Of a stretch of DNA of 64,000 nt, positions 11,493 through 24,534 are shown piece by piece. The notes beneath the pieces were generated by a model. It was not told the DNA's origin and did no database searches. It saw nothing but the letters and a program-made list of their open reading frames with translations. The stretch is from Serilophus lunatus. Lineage: Eukaryota; Chordata; Aves; Passeriformes; Eurylaimidae. The translations under genes were made by a program, and so were the position numbers. Positions within the stretch are counted from its first letter, which is position 1. Each line of letters begins with the position of its first letter. The stretch spans positions 785,908 through 849,907 of the forward strand of contig VXBA01001647.1 of NCBI GenBank assembly GCA_013399895.1, in the 5' to 3' direction.

Positions 11493-14400
11493 ACTGTCTG
11501 CAGCTGTGTTGTCAGACCTATCTGGTGGGGAGATACGGAAGAGGACAGGGAAGCTGCACTCAAAAATAGCAATATTTGAAATTACCTGGAGTCTGAGATC
11601 AGGTAGGAGATGTTGATCAGAAATACCCTTTTGTCCATTTCTGGATTATTCCAGCAGGAGCAGAGGACACAATCACCCTCCTTCTCCTGGAGTCCAAAAA
11701 TCTATATTTTAGTAGCAAGGAGGATCTTGGGAGCAGAGTGCCTCCACAAACCCATCAACATAAGAACATCTTCAGGTGTTTCTTCTGCTCAGTATAACTA
11801 TGTGGGACGAAGGAATGCAGCCATCTCACTGAGTCCAGCCCAGCATATGAAATCAAGGTGTTCTGCTAACCAAAAAGGAGAATGCAGTAGCCTGGATGTT
11901 CCTCCCTGCTGTGCCTCAATGTCCTTTCTGACATCAGGAAAAACTCAGTGCCAGAAATGCTCCCTCTATGAAGTGGAAATAACATTTCCATTCTCCCACA
12001 GCTGGACTGTTTGGGCTAGTCAACCCTTTGGGCAGGGATTTCATTTGGCTGCAGCTTTGCAGATAAGAGCTCACAGTGGGAGCCCTGATCCCAGCCAGGG
12101 CCTCTAGGCACATCACCGCAAGGATGAGTAGCAGTGCTGAGAAGGCAGGACAGGCAGCAGTCCTGCCTCTTCTCCAGCTCACCCTGTGCACATCAGGGCT
12201 CCTAAACACCTCTGTGAGTGACATTTACAGAGCACCCAGAGCTGCAGATGCTGCTGACCCAAAAAAAGGAGGGCTAGGCAGTTTTATTATCGTGTCTCCT
12301 TTTTTCCATATGAGCCCACAAGTTTAGGAAAATTGGAGAAATAATCCATCAGCTGCATCTGAGGCCAGAGCAAACTCTCTGCTAACTGCAGACCTGTTTC
12401 AGAGGAAGCTGCCTCCTGGATCTCAAACATCATATCTGGTTTAAACCTACCTTCAGTGCCCTCATCCAAATGTTCCTGCCAAAGTTCATGTCTCTGAATA
12501 TCCCACTCCTTTGCCTGTTCCTGCCTCCTGCTCCCTCACCCTCCACCTTCCTTCCCATAGCCGTGGGAACAGACTTCATCACTTGAGAAAAATGCCCTGC
12601 TCATACCCCCTGCTGTTGCTTGAAGCAGACAAAAAAAAAATTAAAGTCTTTTGAGCAAAGAATCCTTGTCAGGACAAGAAATAATACTGACCTCAGTGAG
12701 GATGGCATGTACTGCTGGAGAGGTGGTTCAGGCTGTGTGTACTGTTGCAGCCAGCAACCAGCTGTCTGCTCGACTACAATACAGTGTGGAGTATATGGAA
12801 TATAATTTCCCTCTCCATTTACATTTAATACAATGCCTTTGGACCACACATTATTGAAAAAAAAAAAAAAGCACATAAAGTCTAGGCTCTTGGCTTTCAC
12901 TAATGGCTTGTTACTCCTCTGACACTGTCTCTTCAGTGCAGGGTGACAGAGTGATTTGTGTTTTTCCTAAAGGCTTCCTTATCCTTCTTCCTATCCCATC
13001 TGAAATTTCCTGCTTTTTAAAAATAACACCTCTGTATAACAGTGGGAGGACGGGACTCACATGGGTGGTCTCTTATAATGAAGATAGAGTATCTGGGAAC
13101 AATATTTTAATGTGTTTATCTTCTAATTGAGTTTTTCCAGCCTTTTGGATAATTATTTCTACCAATTAGCCCAGGGGTATTGTTAGCTGGAGGCAACTGG
13201 TCCTTCTTCAGGCCTCTGACAGGGGTTTACAGTAAGCACAATGGTGCATAGTCCAGTTTATGAGAAAAAAATTGCCCCTCTGCTCCCAAAAGTATGGGAA
13301 AAGACTCCATTGTGAGATAAATGTTTCCCATGGAAATTGTTCTGAGAAGCTTCAGAAGGTTCCACTTTTCAGATAAAAGCAAGTGGGTGGAGATTTTAAA
13401 CTAAACCTTAGGAAAGAGTGGGTTATGCCTCAAAGGGAGAGTGGTACAGGAGAGGGGAGGCAGAGGTCAGAATCCACAAGGCATGGGACAGCTTTGGCCC
13501 CTATACACTCTGTAACAAAGCCTATACTTAACAACAAAAGAACAGGACAAGATTTAATGACAGTAAATTAACTCAGAGTAAATTTTAAGCCCTTCTTTGC
13601 AAACATAAGAGCTAGACACTTGTTTTTCCTAATAAATGAGAGCTGAAAAACAATGCAATTGTGTATGTGAAGGAGCAGTGGCCTGGGCAGAAACCTGGAG
13701 TGGCTTTGCTTTACCTCAGCCCTGAGCAGGGCACTTCATAGCAGTCTGCAGAAGGAAGTTTTAATGGTGATGAGAGAGGGCTGGCAAGAACTCAGTTCAA
13801 AGACCTTGCAGCAAAAATGTGTAATTGTTATAAAGACTAGTAGGAGCTGGTCAAAAATAGGTACAACACTGGTGAATTTTAAGCCAGGTCTTACAGGACC
13901 AAAAATATCTGCTTGGGCAAAATTCAGTTAGTGAAAGCAGAAGAATTTTTCAAGCCAAAGGTGAATGAGGCCTTTACATAGCCTGAAATGCAAATGACCT
14001 GGTGATGATGGCTATATAAATATGACTTCCTACCCACACTAAAATAACCCTAAACAATTCTCCCCAAGTTTTTAAAGAAAGCAGGGGAAGAAATACTTCA
14101 CTATAGAAATTTTTCAAGGAACTTCCTTTTCATTAGAATTCAGAGCTCATTCCTGGTAAAGGAAGTAATTTGTGGAAGCAGAAAAGCATCAGGAGAGACA
14201 TCTCCAAATTCAGGATGGAGCTCATGGGCTGCTCTGTGGTGGCAGAAATGCAATTTACCTTGGGACAGCCATGACCCGATGAAACCCCTTAGTTTAGGTA
14301 CACTTTTTCACTGCCATTCTATGTGAATATTAAAAGACCATCACTATAGCTGTACAAGGCAGAGCTGCTGCCTCTCCAGCACAGTCCCAGCCTGGGAGGG

Positions 14401-15080
14401 AGACACAAAAGTGCTCAGAGGCCAATTGGGGGCATCAACAGAGCTGCCTCAGGGGTACTAAGGCTTTGCCAATTTAGGATCTGCCTCCAGACAGGTAACG
14501 ACAATCAAATAAAACTTATAACATCTTCTGTTACTTGTATAGGAAAGATATGAGAGAAATCTGAGCAAAGCTTGTTGTGAAGTCAAGCCACAGGGGAGAT
14601 TTTTGCAAATAGCAAACAAATAATGCTTCTACAGCAGGAAAGTAAGCACAGTACAGTGGGATGGGGTTTTAAAGAGAAATCCTGTAAAGATAACTCTTTT
14701 TATGAGCTCTTAGATGTGTGTTTGTTGCTATCTTCCTCACTTTCTCTCCCTGCCCAATAAATTCTTCCTGTGCTGGGATGGTCTCTGAATTACTGTTGGC
14801 AATTTCAGTGCTTGAGCAAAGAAGCAGAGAATTTATTGCTGAGATAAAAGTCCCAAACAACCATTTCAGCATGTGCTAGATTTCTTGGCAGTGAGTCCTT
14901 TACACAACAGACATCTCCATACAAAGCCATGAAGACTGAAATTTCAATGGAGTCACCCACAAGATAACTGTGGACATGCAGAACAGAGGTCTGCACTCAT
15001 TTCCCTGAGGATTACAGAGCCAATAATGAAAATGTCAAAAATACAGGTGATATGCATCCATTGACATTACCATGAAACTG
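11493..15080. other. Unique non-coding DNA; holds the longest open frame, not credited
   Basis: A 165-codon open frame (11610-12107, plus) is the longest in the window. It shows no domain, signal peptide or family resemblance, and other frames are also open nearby. A-runs occur near 12630 and 12844-12858. An octamer plus TATA-like arrangement at 13988-14020 is described in the findings. No gene is supported. Confidence 0.55.
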
Positions 15081-15210
15081 CTTTATTTATTAAACATTTT
15101 ATAATATGTATAAATAAATATCTTTTAAGGAGTAAAATATACTTAGTGATATATTTTATATTAATTATTTCATATTAATTATTTTATATTATTAAAAATA
15201 TATTTAATTA
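15081..15210. repeat. Extremely AT-rich tract with short internal repetition
   Basis: About 130 bases contain only a handful of G and C. Within it, TATATTAATTATTT-like units of about 15 bases recur near 15156-15190. Such DNA unwinds easily and is typical of scaffold or matrix attachment regions, but nothing here proves that role. Confidence 0.7.
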
Positions 15211-18200
15211 AGGAATGTATCTCTATTTGACATTGGTTTTCCTTGGAAACAATGGTACTAGCTTTTCCAAGGACTGAAAATCCTATGAGTAGACATCAGA
15301 TAATGCATCTGCCTAGACCATTCCCGATGACTGGCTGGATGACCTATTCTGCCAAATCTGCAGTGATAGAGACTCTACAATACCTTTTGTTAGTCTTTAT
15401 TTCATCTGAAATGTGAGAAAATTAGGACGAGCATCTTAAAGGCTGAATTGGATACAAAGTAGGCTTCCTAACTAGAAAAAAAATATAGTTTGATCTTTCT
15501 TTCACATTGTCAGTTATTCTATTCATTTCAGACCAGCAGTGTCTCTTGTTTGCATCTCAGTTTTAACTATGTCGGACCAGTTTGTACTGGCTTTTACAAA
15601 AGATGAACAAACTCTATTATAGCTCCAGGTAGAATAGGGGTTTTTTTTACTGAGATCACACAATAATAAATTTCCTGGTGTCTGCTCTAGCAGAGTTTTA
15701 GTAGCCTTAAAAGACTGGGGGGTAGGGGGGGGAATAAAATCCCAATTACAAAATCTGGCAACAATTCCTTAAAAAGAGAGGTCTATCTCAGATTATAAGA
15801 AAGTCCCACTGAAGTTTTCCACAAGCTCCTATAGAGAGGCTTAGAATAGCAGATCAGGCAGTAGTCAACAGGGACACCCTGGATCAGACCTAATGCATAT
15901 CTATGCAAGACATTTTTTAAGATGCAAGCCAGCAACAGATGCTTTAGAGAAAATTCATGCAGCTGTGGGATAATCTTCCTGCCAGGACAATTTCACTCTA
16001 AATCTTTATACTGAAACACTTAAACCCTAAAGAATGAGGTCTGATAATATTTCCAAGCCTCTAGTTTTGTTAGTTCTCTCTGCACTTGCTATCATATAAA
16101 GTGTCCAATTCCTACTTGAACCTTGCTAAATCCTTAGCTTCAAAGAGCCCCAGTTTCAAGAATCTACCTAGACTTTGTCAGTAAAGGTAAAGAGAAAGAA
16201 AAAACTTTTCAAGTGCCTTAGATATCAGAACCAGCTCCAAGAGAATATAGCATTGGGGAAGATAAAAAAAGTATAACTTCAAAAGGTCAGAGAGCAAATA
16301 TCTGAAACAGCTGAAGAAAAGCCACTCTTATCCAAGAGGTTTAAGATAACCGGCAGAAAAAGAAAATTATTTTCAAGGATACCTGCTTATGCCATGCAAA
16401 ACAAGGTTTTCACTGGTAAATGTGCTAACCTGCAGCTGTTTGATATCACTTTTGCAACATACGTTGGCTACCTTTGCACATAGGAAATGGTTGAGGTGGA
16501 TGCAAAGGCACTTGGAAATACTTAATAAAGCACTGTAGCTTTCCTGCAGGCAGTGGAACTCTGCCAGTTGCACAAGATGAAGATCTGGCCTACTCATTAA
16601 AGGTTTCAGATCTTCAAGAAAAGAGGTAGGCATGTGTTCAGAGTTGAGCTCCCTGACCTAAAAACCCAGGGAGAAAGTAGCAGAATGGAGCAGCACATCT
16701 GAAAATCTCCTGGATAACTACAGGTCATAGCTTGGAGATGCACTAGCAATCACGCACAGTTCTTTCAAAGATGAAATTGGTCATATTTCTAGGGGATATA
16801 CTGGAAAAGGGATCTTAATTTTGCATGTCTTTTTAGGAGGCAAAGAAGGGCACTGCTAATGAGATAGGGGAGCTGTGTTTCTGCTTAAGGTGTGGAATCA
16901 GTTCTGGATGTCTGGGTAAAGCAGAAGCTGGTCTAAAGGTAGTTAAAATCTAGGCATTATAATTTTAGATGGAAATATGTACAATCACTCATTTCTCCTT
17001 CTATACAGGCAAAGGAAAAACCATGGAAGTATATCAAAAGAGACCACCTCAACTCAGGGCAATGCCCCACCTAGTCCTATCAGTGCCCTAGGGAGAGTAA
17101 ACACAACAAAAGTAGGTCAAGTATTTCCATGTTGTACCCTCCCAAAGTGCAGCCATCCAGGGATTTACCAAGATGGAATCATGCTGCACTTAATAACTGT
17201 TCTTGGACTCTTCCTCCTTGAAAATGCCTTTTTGAACTCATTTATAATTTTGGCAATGATTTCCACAATTCCACTGGGTGAAAAATTAGTGCTTTGGTAT
17301 AATTTATTTTTAAACTTGATAGTTTGACTGAGTGCCCTTGACGTTTTGGGTTGTATTTATCTTCTTAACACTGCTCAGGATTCTATGTGACTTCATTGCA
17401 CTGCATTCGCTGTCTTACTTCTAAGCTGAAGGGTCACAGCCTATACATGAAAGTTGTCCATTCTTCTCCGTCCTTTTTGCCTTTCTTTATGTCAGTTCTC
17501 CTATACCTTTTGAAACATAAGGATGACTAGGATTACACTTTATATCCAGAATAGAAAAGGTCTCATTATTGTGTATATGTTCTCTCTTTTCCCCAGAAAA
17601 GTGCATTTTAAAAGAAGATAACACAAGATTTGCCAAGATCTCTAAAGGCTAACTGATTTTATTGTTTCTTCTCGTGCACCCTCTACACATGTTTTGCAGG
17701 ACTATTTCCTTATATCGTATAGACTTGGCTCTTTTTCCAATAAACCTCAAAGCAAATCCCTCATTTACTTTAGCAGGCCCTTTGCTTTTGCACTTGAGTT
17801 GTAGGATTGTTAATCCAATACATCCTGCCTCAATATGCCAGGCACTTTAAAATTAAAACACACCAAAACTCGGAAAGTTATACGAGACATTTCAAAAATA
17901 CTTGTCCTTCCATTTTCCACCTGATATGATTAAGTCTTGCAGTGACTCTTTGGCATGTGTCTGGATAGTCCCTTGCTCTGGTGGGTGTGCACACTCTTTT
18001 TCTGGGCTTCATAGCAGGCACCAGAGCTGCCTCCAATACGAGCCACAGCTTCCAGGAAGCAAACTTTCCGGAGTCACTGCTGGAGCAGGATTACCCAGTA
18101 AAGATATAGCACAGAGTCACAGATTTCACATTTCTTCACTCACCACAGCTGAAGATCACATTCATTCATAGCCCACCCCATTTCTCCTTGTATTTTTTCT

Positions 18201-18691
18201 TTTGGTTTCAGGGTGTGAAGTTTTCACATCGTGTGTGTGTCCCTTAACACCAGTGCCTTGGGCTGATCCACCTGCCCTTTCTCCCTGCCTGCATCCTGCT
18301 GGGACTCACATGGATTATTCTGGGCAGACAACTATTTTGGATTTTTGGGAGGCACTGAGGAAGAACCCAGCAAGCTCCCCAGGAGATGTCCTTTGCCAAA
18401 GACCTTACAGCTAGCATAGAGTGGTGAAGACAATTCACGCAACAAAAGATTTGAAGTGCCAACTGTTTTCACATGGCAGAAAGGAAGAACTATGTTTGTC
18501 CAGGTTCCTTTTATGTACCCAGTCCCAGGGGCCATTGAGAGAATCCTGGGAGATACTTAGAAGTATTCAGAGTAATATTCACTATTCAGAGTAATAATTA
18601 AGAATCAATGACTTGATATTTATCACTAAGTTGAATTGCCATGTCCAACACACTTGGCAAAAGGCAACCTTCAATTCATACAGGATCAGAC
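15211..18691. other. Unique non-coding DNA, no gene recognised
   Basis: Frames are frequently broken. A short G-rich run (GGGGGGTAGGGGGGGGG, about 15717-15733) is the only notable sequence. The 116-codon frame at 16977-17327 has no recognisable features. Confidence 0.55.
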
Positions 18692-18792
18692 CTGTTTAAT
18701 CCATTAATTCTCACAACATGTTGGAGCAGCTGGGTTTTATCATCCTTATTTTGATTAAGGGAAGAGCTCAGGCAGCAAAGTTGGATATCTTG
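18692..18792 (-). mobile_element. Probable MIR/L2-type SINE relic, minus orientation
   Basis: The plus strand carries TTTAATCCATTAATTCTCACAACA followed about 20 bases later by TTATCATCCTTATTTTGATTAAGGGAAGAGCTCAGGC, given here only as the order of blocks. This is the reverse complement order of the MIR/L2 3' region (a TTTAATCCTCACAAC block, a TATTATCC block, then a TTTTACAGATGAGGAAACTGAG block). The match is imperfect, as expected of an element that was active before birds and mammals diverged. A chance match of this extent is possible but less likely. Confidence 0.5.
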
Positions 18793-21700
18793 TCTTTCAC
18801 TAGGGAGGTTGTCTCCTTTAGTTCTTCTTAATGATGCCGAGGATCCCACCTTTTCTATAACAAAGGACTTAAGTGGAAGTCAACTGAAAAATGGGCTGCC
18901 TTTGGATAATCCAGGTTCAGGAAAGGGTGACTTAAACTGCAGGCTGCCCTGGAATGACTCTTCCTGCACCTCTCACATGACAGTCAGTTCTCACGCTCAC
19001 ACCCTTGTTTCATGTCTTTCAGGCAGATGCAACTGTCTCCAAATAATTCCTAGATTAAAAGTGCAGGCTCATGCTCATCCAGTGCTAAACACCTCCTGTT
19101 TCTGCTACAGGAGGAATGAAGCTCAATAAACTGAGTAACAACTCAGCATTACTCAAAAATAGGCCAAGTATGAAGAGAATCAGCATTCCCTGAAGCTAAA
19201 CTGCATGTGTGTGCAGCAGAACACCTTTCTTTATAACATCCAGTGCTGCAGGGGTCTTTTTATTTTTTAAAGAAAACTTTTATTTTCAGAAAATGATAGA
19301 TCAAGATCAATAACAACATGGATCACGGTAACAAGAAACCAGTGGAAGTTTATGGCCACTCACTCCACTTAACTCTGCGAAAGCAGTAAACCACCATTGG
19401 GGTTGTAAATTGTTGAGCTGAGTTTGCAGTTTTAAAATGTTATCCAAAATCGATTGCCCCCCCTCCCCCGATTAGACCATTAGTTGTCAACAAGTTTGTT
19501 AAATAATAAGCCAGCAGTTCACATCTGCTTGGGAGCAGAGTCAGACTTGACCTGTTTCCCTGGCTACTTGAGCTGAATTCATGTCTGTTAACGTGAATGT
19601 GGGTAGGAAAGCAAAAAACTATGCTGGAAATGAAATCAAGCTCTCCTCCCACTGCCTGAAGCACATAAATCTTCTAAGTTAATGGTGCCACAGAATAGGT
19701 CTGATTGACTGCAGTGGGGGTCGGGGATGCACAAGGAATGTGGGGTCAAGCCCCATGTACCACTGACCTTTCTGAGGAGGTATGTGTCATTGCAGCCTCC
19801 CCCAAATCTGCTGCTCAGCACCCATCTAAAGTCATTAGTATCTATCTACACACAGCACTGACGGCCCCTGCAGACCCTCTGCTTTGCTTTGTTGCTATGT
19901 AAGCAGTAGTGGGAGGAGATGTGTTGTTCAGAAAGGCTGAAGTATGGGAAACTCAGCTGGGGTCACTGGTCACAGGTCAGCAGTGGGGAGATGGCTCCTA
20001 TCTGAGGTCAGCTCCATCCTTTCTCTTCATGGGACAGAGACACCACATGTAAAGGGGAAGGTGAGATTTGTGAAATATGATCCAGCAGAAGAGGAAGAGA
20101 GTATCTGTGTACACTAACCCTGGGAACAAGGGGTCACTACCAAGCGTGATTCATACCAGAGAGTGCCTAGTGTCCTAGGCACCTCCCTGATATAACAATA
20201 TACCACAACATTTTGGTATAGCTTGGCACTATGCTTGGCAGTGTAGTGGTGGTGGTGATATTTTGCCCACTGCTACTGAGGATGGACATTGCAACAGCTA
20301 GATGTCAACCAACTTCACCTAGTTTCTTCCTGTGGGATCATCAGGAGCCAGGATCTTAACACAAGGCACATTTTAAAAATTAAAACCAAAAAATAAAACC
20401 AGCAAGCCTGACAGAAATTATTTTCTTCTCATACCAGTTCTATGCTGTGACATTGACTCTCCAGGGATGTCACTGACATATTTCCTGGGTCTGCGACAAC
20501 ATCTGCAACTATATGAAGCATTTTTCGCTCACTGTCTCTTGCATTTAGCAGCACTGTTGCTCCAAACAGGGTCCATGTGCCTGCTTCCCTTGTGATTTGC
20601 ACTCCTGGAGCTGAGCACCAGACGGTAGATGAACAGGTTGATGTTTTCAGATACACAAAGAGCTCAGCTATGTAACTGTCACAGCAGTGGCACACCTGGA
20701 TGGCAAGGAATTAGGCTGGGAACATTGGAATTGAGAAAACTTACTGAAAGCCATTCTCAACTTCATTCATCCTAAACTAATTTATTTTGGCTCCTGGTAG
20801 CTTTTCCACTGTTGTCCAAGTAGACATGCTGTAGTCACTTTTTCAGTGCACATGTTCAAGATCACCATGCTACTGTGCAAAGAAACTTACGAGGAGCTGA
20901 ATTTGATGACTAGGACACAATGTCACATGAGTATTCTTATATGGTTTTTAGCACCACTCTCTAGTTTTTCAGAACAGAACAAAATACCATGCCACAGCAT
21001 AGCTACCTTATCCAGAGATGGGAAAGCAGGGACCAGCAGATAGATCTCCCAGCAGCTTTTTTCCCTTCCTCACACCACCACACTACATATGTAAAATACA
21101 GGTGGGCATAAAACCATCACATTAACATTATTCAAAGACCAGCTCTACCCTTGTTACTGCTCTTTCCTCTGAAGCAAATCCTGTCCTCCAGTTTGCAGTT
21201 ATTTATATTTCTTCATGCTGTCCTTTCTGGCAGGCTGTTCTGCTTAACACCCCCCAAGCACAGAATTCCCAGCAGGACCTCTCTGCAACAACACTGCTTT
21301 TAACCTACCATTATAACGACCATAATTTAGTGCCATTTTATTTCTAGCCCCCCTCAATGCTAAACATTAACCTTGGGCCCACTATTGACTGCTGAAGGCA
21401 CCTGCTGCAATCATATGGGAAATACTGGGCATTATTTGGCTCTTCAGGAGATGAAAGCATACAGAGGTCCATGCTGTGCTGTTTAGGGGAAGAACAGAAA
21501 ATGTCTGTGCATAGCCAGTTTTAAAATCAGTCTTTAAATTGAGCTTTTATAACTTCTGCTTCCAAAGGTTGGTTCAGTAAAGCACTAAATCTTTTCCACA
21601 GCCCTAGGATTCAGAAAGCACAGAAGTTTCCTTGATGATCAACCTTGTTAGCTTCAAGGACCTATTCTTTCGGAGTCCTCATTGTGTGGCAAGAAAAAAG

Positions 21701-22954
21701 AAAAAATCAGTTCTTGGAAGTAAAGGCCCTCCTTCTGTTCAGGTTTGAATAAAGAAAGGGTCACTGCCCCTGAAGGCTTGCCTCTCTCTTTTCCTTTCCC
21801 TAGACCACATAAATACAAGAGTAACCCAGCCCATTAGCTGAATACATCAGGATCTGATCATACACCAAAGCTTTTGCAACACATGAAACTCATATATGCT
21901 GTCACATGCATAGGGTGTCACGTACACATTAATCCTATGCAGGATTGAATGTGCAGATTCTTGTCTTTCTGTAGTGTGTATCTCCCATTGCATAACCCCC
22001 GAACAACACTCTGCCCCAGAATGAAAATCTGAGAAAGTTTTGAACTTTTTTTAACCTGCAAATAGAAGGCTTAATGGGTAAGATTACTAGGTACTGATGG
22101 AAAAAGTACTAGGAAGTGGGAATCCTGTAGGACATCTTTTCTTTTATCTTCAAAGGCCCTGATGCATCCTTCTCCCCTCTTTCATCTCACCCAAATTTTC
22201 CACCAAAATCCCAACTACCAAGTCATCCATGACTTTCAGACTTCTTTTACTTTTTCAGTGTTTTAAAACACATGCCATGCATAAAAGCAAGGTAAATCTA
22301 ATTGTCTGATCCTCCTATTCTCCTCCATACAGATCACTATAGCAGACTGGAAGCATCTCACCAGAAGGTCCTTCATGTGAGTGCATTCAGCAACTTGCAT
22401 GTGGGGATTCCATCCCTATCAGCTGCACTTGAGGACATCTAAGTATCTCATAAGGGTCTGATTTTCAGACCCAAACAGTGTTACTATCAAACAAATAAAA
22501 TCTGATTATTCCCCCATGTAATACAGGATGCAAATTATTTCAGTTTTCCAACAAAGACCAATATGATTGCTGTGTTTACCCAAAGCCAAGTGAGAAGCTG
22601 TGACAGAGCCACTGGATAAGCTCAGGTGCCCTTAGCTCCTGTCTAGACAAACATTTCTCAGGACTGGTATTGCAGCAAGATCCTTATTACACTCACACTT
22701 GCACACACTGGGATGTACAGTTGCATTACCTACATCTGTGAGCCACTAGCCCTCCCACAGACAAATACAAGATCAGTGGGACATTTGCTCCTCAGCAAAT
22801 CCAAGTTGTTTTTTATCACCGCATTCATCTCTAGGTATGTACAGTTTGATTATTTTTCATTACAATGCCTTTCCTGTTAAGCGTTTGGGCTGACTGCTGT
22901 TTATAACACCAGGCCTCTCAGAGACTATATCTGCACCTCAAAGCTGTCTGCTTG
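18793..22954. other. Unique non-coding DNA, no gene recognised
   Basis: The stretch contains a C-rich run (CCCCCCCTCCCCC near 19457-19469) and a short GTG triplet run near 20248-20259. No coding family, RNA gene or repeat family is visible. Confidence 0.55.
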
Positions 22955-23945
22955 TAGAATTATGGAATGGTTTAGGATTACCAAGTTCCATCCTTCCCAC
23001 CATGGGCAGAAACATCTTTCACTAGATGCTCGGAGCCCCATCCAACCTGTCTCTGAATGCTTCCACGGATGGAGCATCCACAGCTTCTCTGGGCAACTTG
23101 TGTCAGGGTCTCAACACCCTCTGAGAAAAGGATTTATTCCTAACAACTAATCTCAATCTACCATCTTTCAGTTTAAAGTCATTTCCCCTTGTCCTATCAC
23201 TACATACCCTTTTAGAATCTCTCTCTAGCTCTCTTGTCGCCCTTCAGGTACTGGCAGGCTGCTGTACGGTCTCTCTGAAGCCTTCTCATGTCCAGGCTGA
23301 ACAACACCAACTCTGTCAGTCTGTTTTCATTGGAGGGGTGCTCCACTCCTCTGAGCATCCTCATGGCCTCCTCTGGACTCACTCTAACAGATCCACATCC
23401 TTCTTAGGTTGTGCACCCCAGAACTGGATGTAGCACTGTAGGTGTGGCCTCAGGACAGCACAGTAGAGGGGAGAATCATCTCCCTTGACCTGCTATTTGT
23501 GTTGCAGCCCAGGACATAATTGGTTTTCTGGGATGTGAGCTGGGTTTTTTGCTGGGTCATGGTGAATTTCTCATCCACCAACACCCCCCAAGTCTTTCTC
23601 TCAAGCACTGCTCTCAATCCATTCCCTGCACTACCTGTATTTGTGTTTCAAATTGCCCCAATCCAGGTGCAGGATGTTGCATTTGGCCTCTTTGAACTTC
23701 ATGATGATTACATGAGCTCAGATCTCAAGCCTGTCCAGGTCCCTCTGTGTCAACCACATGACACATCTTAGTGTCACTGGAAAACCTGCTGAGGGTGCAT
23801 TGATCCCACTGTCCATGTCACTGACAAAGATGTTAAACAGCACTGGTCCCAATACCAATCCCTGAGGAACACTACTCCTCACTGATCTCTTTCCTTTGTA
23901 CCCTCTGATGAATATATTCAATTTAATTACGTTGTCCTTTGTCTG
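22955..23945 (-). mobile_element. CR1 LINE, 3' part with reverse-transcriptase remnant, minus orientation
   Basis: This is the most complete CR1 in the window, roughly 1 kb. Starting from the 3' end at 22955, the plus strand shows the octamer-derived AATTATGGAATGG, the 3' UTR blocks (CCATGGGCAGAAACATC, AGCCCCATCCAACCTG), and then antisense coding sequence such as CTTGTCCTATCACTAC and TTTGTGTTTCAAATTGCCCC. On the minus strand an open frame at 23718-23921 encodes the reverse-transcriptase signature VPQG followed by LGPVLFNIF. This lies just upstream of where the YxDD catalytic box would be. The aspartate box itself is not recovered, because the frame is broken there. The copy is 5'-truncated and full of indels, and it cannot be active. 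The usual GGTTGGAAGGGACC block near the 3' end is largely deleted. Confidence 0.93.
23718..23921 (-). pseudogene. Broken CR1 ORF2 reverse-transcriptase fragment
   Basis: This 67-codon piece of the CR1 ORF2 polymerase carries VPQG, LGPVLFNIF and SDMDSGI in the order found in LINE reverse transcriptases (finger/palm motif region). CR1 ORF2 is normally an endonuclease plus reverse transcriptase of roughly 900 residues, so under a tenth is left in this frame. There is no promoter and no intact start; the apparent initiator methionine is incidental. It is a dead remnant inside the CR1 copy. Confidence 0.85.
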
Positions 23946-23994
23946 TTCTTTTCTTCTTCTGGATTGTAACTTACCAGCTTTATATCACAGTGAA

Positions 23995-24300
23995 ACTTTT
24001 TTGGTGTTGTTGGAGAAAACTGAAGCAAAAGACCATTAAATATATTGGCCTTCTCTAGGTCATTTGTACCACTCCTGTTCCTCATTAGGTAATGGGCTTA
24101 TGCCTGCTGCTGTCTTTCTCTTACTTTACTGTATTTATAGCACCTTTCTTCTGGTTTCCTAACACTTCTCAGTGGTTGTAATTCATTTAGCTCGGCAACC
24201 TTTCTGCCCTACATGCTTATTTTATTCCTTGATCTCATCCTCAGTAATGTGACCTCATTCTCCTTTTTAAAATTATTCTTCTGCGACTCTCCTATTCTTA
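23995..24300 (-). mobile_element. Older CR1-superfamily coding fragment, minus orientation
   Basis: The plus strand reads as antisense pre-reverse-transcriptase CR1 sequence: AAACTGAAGCAAAAGACCATT, then GGCCTTCTC, CCTCATTAGGTAATGGGC, GTATTTATAGCACCTTTCTT and CCTCAGTAATGTGACCTC. In a full CR1 this lies several hundred bases further 5' than the block ending near 23945. Either this copy suffered an internal deletion, or it is a separate, older CR1 that the younger one inserted beside. The second block looks more diverged by eye. No open frame survives. Confidence 0.6.
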
Positions 24301-24534
24301 CCCAACCCTCTGGCTATCTGCAGTGGGTAGAGGTGGATCTTCTAATGTGAAAAATGTCCCCTGGCTCAGATCCCTACTGCCCCATGGGGGCAGCTCCTCA
24401 CCTCTCACTGTGCTGAGAAAGCCTGGCAAGTTGTAGGACTTCACTCAAACGGCAAAGCTTTATCCACCACACAGCACTGAAGTTATTCCCAATTCTTCCA
24501 GCACCCACAGACAGAGAGTATGTCCCATACAGCA

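Noticed and set aside
11610..12107. 165-codon open frame on the plus strand, the longest in the window
   Set aside because: At this composition about one codon in sixteen is a stop by chance, so a longest frame near 150 codons is expected in six frames of 64 kb. No domain, signal peptide or family resemblance was seen.
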